Source of the DNA: Prostheceraeus crozeri | Lineage: Eukaryota; Platyhelminthes; Polycladida; Euryleptidae | Assembly: GCA_907163375.1 (NCBI GenBank) | Contig: CAJQUW010001043.1 | Coordinates: 2,030,501-2,094,500, forward strand | Direction of reading: 5' to 3' | Length of the DNA stretch: 64,000 nt | In this document: piece after piece, positions 1 through 12,189 of the stretch | Layout: each line of letters starts with the position of its first letter | Position numbering within the stretch: the first letter of the stretch is position 1 | Notes under the pieces: model-generated | Told to the model about the DNA's origin: nothing | The model's database searches: none | Seen by the model: the letters and a program-made list of their open reading frames with translations, nothing else | Program-made: the position numbers and the translations under genes

Positions 1-86
1 TATTTGCCATATGGGTGAATTACCAATGCAGGGCACGAATATTATTTTGCTCGAAAACGTGTGCGAATACTGACATTCATGGAAAA

Positions 87-2761
87 CTAAAGCTACGTTC
101 ACACATGAGAGCTGAGATCTGAGACTCGGGCAATCATCCAATAAAACGGCAAGTTTTCTTCGTCGATTTCAAATGTCAATCAAAATTATGCTCCGACTAA
201 CTCGACGTAGTCTGAACAGTCCTGACACATGCCTGAGACCCACTAACTTCATCCGCCCTTGTTAATGCGAGGGGAGACAAGGGGGCGGCTGACCACGTTT
301 GCTGAGAGATAGTGTGAACGGTCCTGAGACAAGCCTCTCTCAAGAATCTGAGCGAAGCGTGTGAGACAAACTCCACGATCATTGTCTCAAGTGTGAACAA
401 CCATGAGACCTTCAACTGAGACAACGACCATGTATCAGCAAAAGTTATATGCGTTTCAACTTTTCTGAGACTTCCTTGTTATCAATATCCAACTGGATTG
501 TGTATTCGGCGATCATTCATTTCATACACATGAACGCGGAATGGTACTTTGTGTTGGTTGCACAAGTCAATTCAGTCTGAGCTACTGATTCATTTGATGA
601 TATTTATAAATATTTTTATGTTCTGCTTCTTTCAGAAATCTGAATTTACGAATCAGACAGAAACATGATGAGGCAGGATTAGAGCTATATCATGGTGGCC
701 ATGTTTTCTTACTACCAAAATCGAGACACTAAGTAGTAGAGAAAACATGAAAAACAACGAACTGACATTTACATGTTTCTAAAGATACGCAATAGTCAAC
801 TTAATGTCAATGCGTTGAATCACGAAGCGCATAAAATTGCCATGGTAACAAACAGGAATATTTTCATTAGGATTTCGTCGGTTAGTACATTCCCACGGTG
901 CATGCCGAATGAGACCATGTGTTGTCAATTGAATTTTTCAAGAAACTCAGTTTACCGAGTTTGCTGGAAATTAACCAAATTAAGTCAAACTCAGTAAAAT
1001 ATTCCAGCAAAACTCGGTTAACTCGGGTACAAAGGAAAAATGCACCAGTAGGCCTAAGCCATCAGAAACTGATTATTATTAAGGTATATTTTATAAGCGC
1101 TTCAATCGAGAGCTTTTTCATCAAAGTTTGAGGGAAGAGGATGAGTCATTTCACCATCTAGGTACATGCCTCCAAGTGGAAAACTAAAAACATAAGATTG
1201 ATTAAGTTCAACATGGAGAGGTTGAAAGAGGTTGTTAAAAAGTAATATCACAGAGTTGATCTGAATTCGCGCGAGAGAGGGAAGTTAGAAAAACTTTTAG
1301 ACTATGTAAAATTTTGGCTATTTTTGTGTTAGGCCATCTACTGTTGGTGAATATTTTGAAGGAGGCATAGAGCTTAGGGGAAAGAAATACTAGTACCTGT
1401 CACCATAGACCACCTCGGTGGTTTTGCCGTTGATGAATTTGATAAATGCTTGTGAAGATATTTTTGCTACGTAGTTTCTAGACTGGTCAGTGGGCGTAAC
1501 GAACGCTTATCGAATAGACGGAAAATTAGTAGTAGGGAAAAGTGGGTGCGGAGAGCTATTAATGATGTTAATTATACATAAATAATTCGAGTAGGGTTTG
1601 TTAAATCAGCTTTTGCAACGTTTCCGGAACTTCATTTCTAGGAAAACACGACAGTATGTACATCATGGTCATGTAAAGAAAACCAGTGGTAAAGAATAGG
1701 AAGAATTATGCATTAAAAACGCAAATGCGAAGCCTTATCCTTAGTCACGATACCTGACAGTGTAACCTTCCAGAACTCTCTTGTAGGCCTATATAACGAG
1801 ATGTAATTCATGAGAGACATAGTACAGCAGACAAAAACATTCAAATTCTAATTAGCATGTTAACATGCCACGATTTAATCACTAGCTTTAGGTAGGCTAT
1901 GTTAATCGTAGTGATACAACAGGCCTACTCCTACATTACAATTCAATCAACACAACATTGGCTCATTATTTGGCATAGGCCTACCACATATTCAAATAGA
2001 GCAAATGTGTAAGTTAAGAATGAATAAATAATTAAACGGAAGTAACTTCCATGACCAATAAAATAAAAAGTTCCAGAGCCTGCTGAAACCCAACCCCCTA
2101 CCCCTTTTATTTTATATTGGATATTTTGGCGAATCTCGTGACCCAACAAATTTCGTCCGAAATAGACGGAAATCCGTCTATAGACGGAAAATTACGCTCA
2201 CTGAGACTGGTCAGCATTTCAGAAGTCTTCGTTTGTTTGATTTGATTTTCAGTGCTTGAAAACAGGCCCATAGGCCCAATAGACATATTGAGCATTTCAT
2301 ACTTCCGCTGAAATGCGTTGACGAGAAGGACCAACATAAATGAATAGGCCTGAGATTTAAGTTCAAAGGAAATCAATTAAGTAAAAATTTTCAAAATTAT
2401 TCATTATGTAAAAATAACAATGCATTAAACAACTTACGTAGGCAAGTTGATGACCTGTTTACGTGGAATATTTCACGAGTAGCGATGTATAGGCTTATAG
2501 ATAAAATGTCTATTTAGGTCAATTGGCATTTATTAGGTCCTAAAATTAGTTAAAAAGGAAGACATGCCGAATATTTTACACAAGGATGAAGTTGCGAGAA
2601 ACCCTAACTATAGATTTCATATGTATAACCCGCACCTAAAATTGTAAATTGAGATATTATACAGTTGAATTTTCAATTCCGAACGTGGTCGCTTCGTGAA
2701 AATTTGTTGACTTGTGCTATGAATAGATGACGCAACCGAACATGTGTGAACGTAGCTTTAG
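87..2761. mobile_element. 2.7 kb TIR element, non-autonomous, superfamily unassigned
   Basis: The ends are perfect 21-bp inverted repeats at 87-107 and 2741-2761, with core AAAGCTACGTTCACACATG. No clear target duplication flanks them, so the exact boundaries may lie a few bases inside. No transposase-like frame is present; the short frames at 1943-2376 have no recognisable motif. The left subterminal 350 bp is rich in TGAGAC or its complement (near 121, 231, 324, 362, 385, 404, 417 and 466), a pattern typical of transposase-binding subterminal repeats. The CGTTCACA motif in the TIR recurs in the MITE at 39278-39527, so the two may share a superfamily; that is inference. Confidence 0.6.
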
Positions 2762-4200
2762 CTTCACAACTCCAACACAGATTATAGTCTTCTCACAACT
2801 TCCAGATTATATGACGGACCGTCATAGGCTTTCACAATCATATACAACCTGTTCCCATACATCTACTACGCATCGTGTCTGTTGGTCAAGGATAAAATTC
2901 TGAGGAAGCTGATCTCAATGTCATGGATACGAGATTCATATATCTTACCCAATTAATCGTGAGCCTTGATCTCAGTCGCATCGGACAATACTCGTTGTTC
3001 ATCACCTAGGATGGGGCCCGTGTGGGCATGTCCGCAAACTTGCCCAGGCCCGCAACGTTGCCTGCATTGCCCACAGTTCAGCTATTGCTCCTGAGCTTGG
3101 TATGTCAAGTTTCTAGCTAGCATAGGTTTTTTCCGAGAATCGTGGAAGCTGGCAATACAGGATGTTCTCACATCTGACATCGCGAAATAATACAAGCTGC
3201 ACTACCGGGAAATTCGTTATCAGTGTTGTCCCGCTATGACAATGCGAAACATAAGTTGACGTCAAACGCTACACGTCACACACGGCCGTAGAGATCAAAC
3301 TTAGACGTGATCCAACCAAATTGCTTTAGTCTAATGTAATCCGTTTCGGTTATTTATCATAAAAACTTTTCCATTGTGTGAATATGCCTACAAGGAAGAT
3401 ACATATTACAAAGGCTTATTCATTTGGAGTGAAATTCTAAAATTACCATCGTTCACGACAGGATAATGAGGCCTAGATTCAGAACACTAACATAGAACTA
3501 GGTCTAGCCTTCAGAAATAGTGACTAAAGAATACGATAAGACTAAATTTGATAGTGACTAGATTCAATTATAAAATATGCATAGTCTACATTAGGCCTGA
3601 ATCAAACATGCCGCCATAAATCACTACCTGTATATCCAAAATATGCAAAATCCAGCTATGCAAAATGACAAGCCTTTGATACCCTTCCTTGAATATATAA
3701 AGCATTCATTCCTCCTCACATGTCATAACATCTAATCATTTCTGCAACTTGCTAGAACTTAAGGAACAATCGGACATTTCCTTTGAGCTCATATTGAATT
3801 GATGAATTCTGTATTCATGTCCATCGCTTCAAACCTCTCTTGATTTAGTGGGAATTGGATATCCGCTCTAATATACTCAAGTAATTCGCGCATTTCGCTG
3901 AAATATCAACAACGTCGCCCCTAGAATAATATTCGCCCTTACCTATAAACTATCACTAGTTTGAAGTGCTTTCTATTTGAGCCTTCTTAAATAAGGATTC
4001 TACAGGTTCCGTCAACAACCAAGTAAGTACGGACACTTCGCATACAAAAACTCCGACTACAGATTGAAGAAAATAAGTGAAATTTGCACACTGACACACT
4101 GGCAAGACTTCCCTTGCTTAACCATTCTGAAATACGTTTGGTTATATGTTTTACTTTTCATAAAGGAATAGGTTTGTAAAAGTCAAAATTTTGAAGAGCC
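2762..4200. other. No recognised feature
   Basis: AT-rich sequence without a coding frame of note. A GC-richer patch at about 3010-3080 with repeated GCCC/GGGC words may be a decayed transposon end, but nothing pairs with it. Confidence 0.4.
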
Positions 4201-4217
4201 TATAAAATATGCAAAAA

Positions 4218-4345
4218 CGCTAACCAAACATATTTCGGTCATTAATACCAATAGCCATCACTCATCAAGAAAAGACTGAGATGAGCAAAGCTCACGATAT
4301 ATTTAAGAATTTGATATTTTGATCTACTGCAAAGAAACATAAAAT
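4218..4345 (-). repeat. PLE tail fragment with hammerhead-like hairpin
   Basis: On the minus strand a TTGATGAG-like box is followed by an imperfect hairpin and then CGAAATATGTTT, the layout of the minimal hammerhead ribozymes carried in PLE terminal repeats. The same sequence occurs more clearly at 12190-12300 (the shared block includes ATCAAGAAAAGACTGAGAT on the plus strand), showing a dispersed family. No PLE coding sequence lies beside it. The core departs from the CUGANGA consensus, so it is probably inactive. Confidence 0.5.
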
Positions 4346-5600
4346 ACGTGTTCGCGTACGTTTAAATTTTGAAAGAATGAAATCTGCAATGCAGAGAAAT
4401 TTCCAATTATCTCGGTCTCTCCTTGATAATGGCTGTGGTGTGAATAGCCGGTTGGTTAACTTTTAAATTGGTTAACTTTTTCATGCACTTCATAGACTAA
4501 TAAAGAAGCTGTTTTTTGAAAACCTTATTTTGCTGATTTAAAGTGCAATCAAGGCACCAACGCAGCACTCGTTGATGCAATGTTTAAATCTAATAATGAA
4601 CAAAATAAAAAAATAAATATTATGTACAGAGTTTATAACAAGAAAATTGTTACTTGAACACATGAATCATAAGGGTCGCATTGCAAAAATTCAACTTCTC
4701 AAAACTTGTGGTTGATAGTCGGAACAGGTCCTTTGAAGCAGACCTCATAAAATTTATCTGAAGCCTCCGGGACATCGAATTGATGGTACCTATCGGATGA
4801 CTGCCAATTTTTCAATGCAATAATGAGCTTGCATGGCAGCATAATATTGATGTACTAATAATACACTCTAAAAATCCTATTTGCTAGATATCGATTACTG
4901 AACAAAATGTCTTTGTCTGTCTTACGACTTCCTATTCACTAATTTTTCGTCATTAAAATGCAAGTTAATCGCTGACATTCATCGGACACAATATCTGCAT
5001 TTACTCCTTAATTTATGTATTCAATCCTGACATAGCCTACTGTACGCCTAGTGAGAATATCTCTTAGTGAGAAGTCTACTTCAATTCTCCCACGGGGTTA
5101 GATGCAATTTTCAAATTTCCTGCCGACTCAACTCCTGCAAGACTGAACTTCAAACAAATAAAGATTTGAATTAAACAATGCTGTTGCAATGAACTTTTAA
5201 TCGTGTGCTCATTCTAGGCAATACACAGAGCGGCACTGAGCAACTTTGCAGCTGTAAAGCATTACATTCCTCAGTTACAGCTGTTGCTTAGAAGTAAATT
5301 TTCAATCAACGATGCCGCTCTGTAAACTCAGAATACTTTTAATAACGATTGATTATTTCTACGATGAAGCAAATCCCATCATGATAAACTTAATGAGGAG
5401 ATAGACCCATGAAGGCTTCACATTATCCAGCTATGCTGAGTATAAACATGCTATCTGAGTTTTATCACTTGTGAGGAATGTGGAACTGAGTACTGAGAAA
5501 AACACTGACTACAAACATCCGAACGCATAAGAAGGGAAACCTTTGCTTTTGAACCGGATGACAAATGGGCCTCCACCACCTAAAATTCATAAAGAAAAAA
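4346..5600. other. No recognised feature
   Basis: AT-rich, no supported coding region, repeat or RNA gene. Confidence 0.4.
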
Positions 5601-5772
5601 TTTGATAAAGGTTTGATTTGATGTTGGAAAGAATCAGGAATATTTTGATGTTAAACGATTATGTAATTGATATAAGATACAAAAGTTTTCGGTCAGCATC
5701 CACAGACCATCTTCAGGTAAAAAACACTTTGATAAAGGTTCAAAAAAACACTTGTTCACTTTGATAAAGGTT
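5601..5772 (-). mobile_element. Short hammerhead-bearing insertion with direct-repeat flanks
   Basis: The 13-bp direct repeat TTTGATAAAGGTT stands at 5601-5613, 5728-5740 and 5760-5772. Between the first two lies a 114-bp insert whose minus strand reads CTGAAGA, then a hairpin closed by GGTC and GACC, then GAAAACTTTTGTA (about 5680-5718). This matches the hammerhead core CUGANGA / stem II / GAAA better than any other copy here, although one U lies unpaired between CUGAAGA and the stem. The repeats look like a target duplication, with one copy re-duplicated at a 32-bp period. It could be a severely 5'-truncated PLE or a small retrozyme-like RNA-mobilised element. Confidence 0.5.
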
Positions 5773-5870
5773 GCTACGATAACTACCATTTGGCTTAAAA
5801 ATAACCGTAATATTATTTAATAATTGCATCGTCTGTGAAAACAACTAAAGTGCCATTAGTTAAAATAGTT

Positions 5871-6960
5871 TTAATATTGTGAAATGCTGCTGTAAAAATG
5901 CACCCCCCGCACTGAAATGCAACTTTGAAGTCTCATCGGCATCGAGTCGCAAAGATGATCAAGCCGTTCCTGATCCAGCAATGACCATTGATCGATGAGT
6001 TTCTCTGAAAGAGCTGTCAGTGTTGATGGCGGATGATCATATGCATCTCTCACTTTCCGACCAAGTTCATCCCAAGCATGTTCGATCGGAGACAGGTCGG
6101 GGGAGTGTGAAGGCCAATGGAGGATGCGAATTCCAGATCTCACTATCGCTGTTGTTGCACAATGAGCTCTGTGTGTTCGAGCGTTGTCATCCTGGAATAT
6201 GAGGTTGAGTTCATTTACCGTTGGGATGACGATTGGAGATATGATATTCGATAAATATCGCTCTCCGTTCAAGTTCCCATTCACAATGACTGCGACAGTT
6301 CGACCTCCGTACCAGATACCGGCCCAGATCATCACGCTACCACCACCATAGCGGTCATGCTCAGATATGCAGCAGGGTGAATACCTCTCACCAACCATTC
6401 GATGCACTCTAATGCGACCATCGTGAAAATCCAAAGTGAAACGGGATTCATCCGTCCACATCACTTGACGCCATTCCTCTGTGCTCCACGATAGATGCTG
6501 CTCACACCATTCCACACGCTTTCGCTTGTGTTCGAGACCTGCGGAGAAAAAAATTGGCAGTGAAACAATGTCATTGTGTGAAATTCTCGCATTACTTACT
6601 TAGAGGAATTCTTACAGCAGGTCGGTATGACCTCAGGACCGCTTCTGCTAAACGGCGATATGCTGTTCGTATACTGCATGCAATTCCTGCTGCAGCTTTC
6701 CAGCTGATGGCCAGTCGAGGAACACTCTTAAAGCGATTGCGCTTTGCTGAGATAACCAACTTCCTATCGGTAGCATTGTTTGTCAATCTCGGTCTCCCTG
6801 ATCCTTTCCTTCTTTTAACATTTCCATCATTGTTCCATCGACTCCAGCACCTGCTCACAGTGGAGTGTGACACACCCAACTTCCGTCCAACAAACCTACA
6901 ACTCTTTCCACATCTCAGCATTCCAACAACCATTCCTTTCACAAACTCTGATTGCGACAT
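5871..6960 (-). CDS. Tc1-family DD34E transposase, one intron, apparently intact
   Basis: Cut-and-paste transposase that would bind its element's TIRs and move it into TA sites. Exon 1 is 6960-6600 and exon 2 is 6538-5871. Spliced, the frame is 1029 nt and encodes 342 residues, the usual Tc1 length, ending in TGA. The N-terminal part has a paired helix-turn-helix (about residues 1-110, with GSGRPR linker). The catalytic domain shows WTDESRF (first Asp), QDDNARTH (second Asp) and HSPDLSPIEHAWDELGRKV, with 34 residues between second Asp and Glu. Joining at the splice sites gives the family-typical stretch IPLSLEHKRKRVEW. I see no stop or frameshift. I could not find matching TIRs around it, so the element may be immobile or its ends lost. 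The reverse-strand frame over exon 1 is a shadow. Confidence 0.88.
6539..6599 (-). other. 61-nt spliceosomal intron in the Tc1 transposase
   Basis: On the minus strand the donor is A|GTAAGTAATG and the acceptor is a pyrimidine-rich tract ending TTTTTTCTCCGCAG. Without splicing, the exon 1 frame reaches a stop a few codons past the donor. With splicing the frame is continuous into the catalytic domain and a split Ser codon is formed. Confidence 0.82.
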
Positions 6961-7304
6961 TTTTGCTTCAAAATTTAGTCAGAAAGAATTGCTTGATAAT
7001 GATAAAAGGTCGAATTTGAAATGCATCAACTATGCCAAAGATATCGACAATGGACAGCTGCTTTATAATAGCATGACAAATTTGATGCATAGACATCCGC
7101 AGTATGAAATAAAAGTCGTCCACTTCCATTGAGATTTTCTATATCAAGTGGATCGTTTTTGATGTCATAGAGTATACATTGTTATTTTGTCGTAGTTGTA
7201 GTTCAGAGTTCGAAATTAAATTCAGTTAGGTTAATTAATTTTAATATTTTGCATATTAACTCCACTTATTTTCAATTTCACGCGTTTATTTTTTTAATGT
7301 ATAA

Positions 7305-7568
7305 TGGCTGCACTACGTCGTAATCGACAATGGCTATACACACACTGTTGTCAACCATGTACAGCACTTTGTGAATCCAACAGTCGAAAATGGGCATACT
7401 AATGCTGTCGAAGATTTTTGGTCACAGGCTAAGATCAAACTTCGAAACATGCGAGGGACCAGCAGGAAACTTTTCAGTCCTATATTGGCTCTTCTTTGGC
7501 GCCGGAGAAACGATACTTATTTTACACAGTGGAAAACGCTCCTAAAAGTTTATAGTAGCGGTAAATGA
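7305..7568 (+). pseudogene. Merlin (IS1016/ISXO2-like) transposase, C-terminal fragment
   Basis: The frame reads about 87 residues and contains IDNGYTHTVVNHVQHFVNPT, then HTNAVEDFWSQAKIKLRNMRGTS and LLWRRRNDT. The HTN..E.FWS..K segment with a downstream WRRR is the signature of the C-terminal catalytic region of IS1595/ISXO2-type transposases, which in animals means Merlin DNA transposons. The upstream part of the gene is missing: a stop precedes residue 1 and no earlier Merlin motif is seen. It lies 350 bp from the Tc1 gene but in the opposite orientation and is unrelated to it. Nothing suggests function. Confidence 0.72.
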
Positions 7569-8143
7569 ACAGTATGCTTAAAAATTTCCTCGAATAAATT
7601 GTTTAGGAAAAAATGTTTTTCAAATTAATTTGACCGCTAAACTGCAAGTGCACCGTGATTTTTTTCGCACATCAAGGATTAAATGTCAAAAAAGAGTGTG
7701 TGTAGTCCTAACTCCTCTCCCGTACATGTGTCTCGACACATTGAATTACCGTGGCAACTATTCATCTGCGATAAGGCGACAAAGTTTCATGACATTCTTT
7801 TTTCCTCTGTGGTCCAGAGCACAGCCTCATTTCATAACCGATCGATCTGTCTGAACAGAGGACACGTGTGACACCTGCTACATGTTCGACCATTTATTAG
7901 TTATTTTAGAAAATTGAATTTACAGACGTTTAATTTGGCCTGAATTGCAACTGCGAGTCATAGATTACGGGCGTCATGGTCTGGTGGCTCATCTTGGGTA
8001 CTCAAGTTTTTCGATTTTGACGTGGACAGCGCCTATCACTGGTCACTCCAAAGCGCGATAAACATAAGAAATCGTTCTAAATCAATAATAAAATGGCAAT
8101 ATTTTGAGTGCCGTCCAAGAAGATATTAATAAAATTAACTATA
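7569..8143. other. No recognised feature
   Basis: Short overlapping frames at 7630-7871 have no family motif. No repeat ends seen. Confidence 0.4.
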
Positions 8144-8151
8144 CTATGCGA

Positions 8152-10462
8152 CAGGGCTGTGGAGCCGGAGCCTAAAGGAGCCGATGATTTTGGTCGGAGC
8201 CGGAGCCGATTTATCACAAAGGCTCCGGCTCCGATAGTTTGAGCTTTGATATAAATCTAGAATTTTGAAAGGTATTAATTGGCATCATAAAAAAATTAAA
8301 TCATTTGAAATCTAAAGATATGTCTTTTAAGTATACCAATGATCTGTCCTCCACGATATCTTTCTTTGCAGTTGCCGCCTTCTTTTGTATTATATTTATT
8401 ATCTATTTACACACATGTGTAATATTTTTTTATTGCATATGTTTCGTAAGACTAATTTCCATATGGACAACGTATTCTCCAAAATCCATTAATTTGAAGA
8501 CTTGTTATATGCATGCTAACTAGATGATTGTAGATTTCTAGAGACAAGTCGCCAGTCATTTATGTACACATTTCCAGTTCATTCAGCAAAGATAATATAG
8601 CTATCTTTCTTGTGCAATGTCTTAAATCTAATACGGTTACTATGTAGGTTACCATCTATCGGTATGGCTACTGGCAGAAGCTACTGGCATCAGTGACACT
8701 GCCAATTTCCTTAGATTGTGTTGTAGGCTCTTGTGCAGTCCCCCCACCTACATTTTTCAAAACAATCGATTATTCAATTTGATCAATTTTGATTGGAGGG
8801 AACTCTTCACACTCACACGATTGACCTGACTACAAGTCCTGGCATGGCTATAGCAACAAGCGACCCAGCCACTTCTAGTAGCGCCCTACTATTTTAAAAG
8901 TATCTCATTCACAATGAATTTCCTTTGACTTCAAAATTCAAAGGGTATATTTCAATGCGAAAAAACCCGAAGGCAAATTACAATGTTGACTTGCTGACGA
9001 AGTTTGCGACCATGACATCGCAATTACCCACGTAGATTTTTACAACAGCACGGAATGCTTCACTCAAACCGGTGATGCTGAAACGGGTATCCAATGGTGC
9101 TGCATCTTTTGACCAGAGAAAAAATGGGGGGGAGGACTGCACAAGAGCCGTATTGTGTAATAATATTTCCCCAAATGTCATAGACCTGTGGATTTCAAGA
9201 ATTTTCATTATTATTTTTTCCGTCTGTCAACACTTTATGCTGATATCATGTTGACTTATATGTAAACAATAAAAAAAGACTGAGACGCTCTCAATAAAGG
9301 CGCCTTTTGACCTCCCTTTTCTATTGTCTGTGACATTAAACCGCACGCGCATTCGAAAGCTAGCAAAGTAGATGGGATTTCTGCTCGGTGCTCGCAGTCA
9401 AATTTTTATTATGCATTGCACCCTGCAACATGCTGTGTGCTACTCCGAGTTCAGTTTTATCAGCCTAACCATCATCAGAGGAATAGTGGTAATATGTTAT
9501 ACATAAATTGAATATAATAATATACATGAATCATTGATGAATTATTTAGTGTAACTTTACGCCATAATGAAAAATACGAAATTAACATAATGTAAGCTAG
9601 GCTTTAACTTATTAAGTATGCTGCATAGAATTACAAAACTCATCCTAAATTAGATATTTTAATTTTTTTAAGTATAATTTTCAATTGTACATTTCTAGCT
9701 CACACTGCAATGAGACTATCTAAATTACAATTTCTACAGATGATGAGTCGTGGGCTACCCACCGATCATATTATTCATGGACCAACAGACTATTGGATAA
9801 AGGCAATAACAAACATCAATAACAACCTAAGCTAGCCTATATACACTTTAATATTCAATAAAGCAATGATATCTTTATTGATACGGTATATTTGCCTATA
9901 TAGCCTATACCCTTTCCATGTTCGAGTAGATATAGGCTTTATAAGCTATGTAGAGGCATACACTTTCCAGTTTCATATTCAAGCTTTGTTAAAAAGCTTA
10001 TACTATTCGGCCCCTGTGACGGCTAATTAGGTATATCATCATCACTCATGTGGTCTTACTTAATGTAGCCTCAGGCTCGTAGTAGACTGGTTGCAGGCTA
10101 GGCCAATTTATATTTAGCCAGTGCGGGAGATCTTTGTCTAATTTAACCAATCCAGGCTATAACTTTATTTTATCTTTCAGAGATAGTCAATTCATGCAAA
10201 AATATATGACAAGCATGTTATTTATCATTATATTAGGCTATTATCATTTTTATTATTAACTTAAGTCGTTGCTTGTTAATGAAAACTAATTTGATGATTG
10301 TAGCAATCCTCTAAAGGCCACACCGTTATCCAAAAAACCCGTTCAAAGGATCCAGGATAACCAGCATAGATAGAACCTGAATTTGAAGTCGGAGCCGGAG
10401 CCTTTCACATCAGTGTCGTGGAGCCGGAGCCGATGAGATAACGCATCGGCTCCACAGCCCTG
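8152..10462. mobile_element. Non-autonomous hAT element, 2311 bp, with perfect 8-bp TSD
   Basis: The left end reads CAGGGCTGTGGAGCCGGAGC and the right end GGCTCCACAGCCCTG, an inverted pair of the widespread hAT type. Both sides are flanked by the identical octamer CTATGCGA (8144-8151 and 10463-10470), the 8-bp target duplication expected of hAT. Subterminal blocks repeat GGAGCCGGAGCC several times (8160-8240, 10390-10440), likely transposase-binding sites. No hAT transposase or BED-finger motif is encoded. The interior is AT-rich, contains a second inverted-repeat element at 8726-9149 and an unrecognised 76-codon minus-strand frame at 8978-9208. The clean target duplication suggests a fairly recent insertion. 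Confidence 0.88.
8726..9149. mobile_element. Inverted-repeat element nested in the hAT element
   Basis: A perfect 15-bp inverted repeat, GGCTCTTGTGCAGTC at 8726-8740 and its complement at 9135-9149, continues into C-runs at 8741 and G-runs near 9126. Related flanks ATTGTGTTGTA (8715-8725) and ATTGTGTAATA (9152-9162) look like a 9-11 bp target duplication, as in Mutator-like elements. It has no transposase. The assignment to a superfamily is tentative. Confidence 0.5.
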
Positions 10463-10470
10463 CTATGCGA

Positions 10471-12189
10471 GATATCAGTAACAGGAGATTTCTAATAAAG
10501 CTTTACCAAGTAGTCGTAGACCTACTTCACATATTTCCGGTGAATGTTGGTATATCAACTTCTATGTCTCCACAATTATTGGCGTTCAGACGAGTTTTCT
10601 TATAAACATCCATTGGAGAGTTATCGAAAATGTCTCAACATTGTACATCCTATCGTCAGACAATTCCTTGATCTTTGATGTGTTTCCGATTTTCTTCTCA
10701 ATAATGTTCGCAACATTGCGTATATGTTACAACACTGTACATTACCTCCGTGATGATTTTGTTTCTCCATGTAAAATTTTCACATGTTTTTTCAAATTCA
10801 TTGTCTCCCTACACGTGCATCTAGCATCTTCCTGTGCTTTGTTTGCGGTTATAACAACATCAACTGCCTACTTTGCTAACGTTTACTGTTTCTATAGTTC
10901 ATGAAGGCAACGAAACTTTTACAATGATAATGGTGCTTTCAATATCAATTTGGGAAATGTTTAAGTTAGCATCGGGAAGAATGCTTAGTCAAATACGGAC
11001 TTGTCTCTATATACCATACAGCATGAAAAACTGCTCATTGAGATTGCATTCAATCGCAGCTCTAAGGGTTTCAAATGCGTGTTGCTCTAAAAAGATAAAG
11101 TACATTATACAGCGTATGAGAATGTAGCGATGCCAAAAATAAAAGTGTGTCGATAAAGATGTATGCTTTCTCATTAATACAGAAAAAAATGTTTTTTTCT
11201 GTAGCGAAAGCCTTCATCGGAAACAATGGCATTTAGAAAATTTTCTTCCTCCTACGTTATTAAACAAAGGAATACTGCCATTTTTAGATCAACATTTGTT
11301 AATGAAAATAAATTTCATGCGCAATAACTAAAGAATTTGGTGGATAAAGTTTTACATCCGTCGCTGATATCTTCATCTTCTATTGCGTTAGTAAAGCAAA
11401 AGTTATGCAAATTTTCGCTAAAATTTGAAATACAATTTGAAAACAAAGGAATTCATGTTCAGTCTGTATATTTATTGATATAGCTTGACAATGGAAAAGA
11501 CAGATATCCAATATAGACTTAGCAGTTTTCAAATTTACTTATACACTGGAGATCACAAAAGAAAAATGTGAAAAACTGCATGACACAAACTAGGATAGGC
11601 ATACGCAGACTTTAAGAAAGGAAGGGCCAAGTGCACCAAAAACTACGCGGTACAAGGGGGGAGCAGAACCTTTAGTTGATTCCAGGGTTGCCGTGGAAAT
11701 ACTACTTTCCATTTTCAGTCCGTGGTTATAGAGATAGAAATGACTAAACTATGCAGTCTGATTTTTCATGTCACCCTGTCAGTTTCAATTTTTCTTGTCA
11801 GTTGAGCAATGCCAACAGGCACAACTGTGTTATTTGACGAACAGAGAGCCAAACTGTGTCACTGAGGTGCACTGTTTCAGGGTCACTGATTGCTGTGTAT
11901 GGTATGCATTGTTTCAGTATGAGATCATTGGCCCTGACTTTTTTATGGGAGTGTTGCTGTCAGCTTATCAAGAGTTTCAAATTATCAAGTGTTCAAGTTT
12001 ATCAATTACACTATCAAGAAAATGCATTAGGTCCTACTGTCTTAAACCTCAGTAAAATTGTCGTTAAACCTGTGACAAACATGAAAAAATAAGATCCTAA
12101 GTTTGGTAATGATTGAATGATAATTGAAAATAGGTTTGGAAGAGAGTCAAGTTGCTTATTGTTATATTATCTAAATCGCAAAAACAAAA
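10471..12189. other. No recognised feature
   Basis: Several 70-95 codon frames occur (10641-11127, 11768-12092) but none carries a domain or convincing protein composition; they overlap one another and are best treated as chance. Confidence 0.4.

Noticed and set aside
6554-7132. 192-codon plus-strand frame
   Set aside because: It lies antisense to the Tc1 helix-turn-helix exon and has no motif; a shadow.
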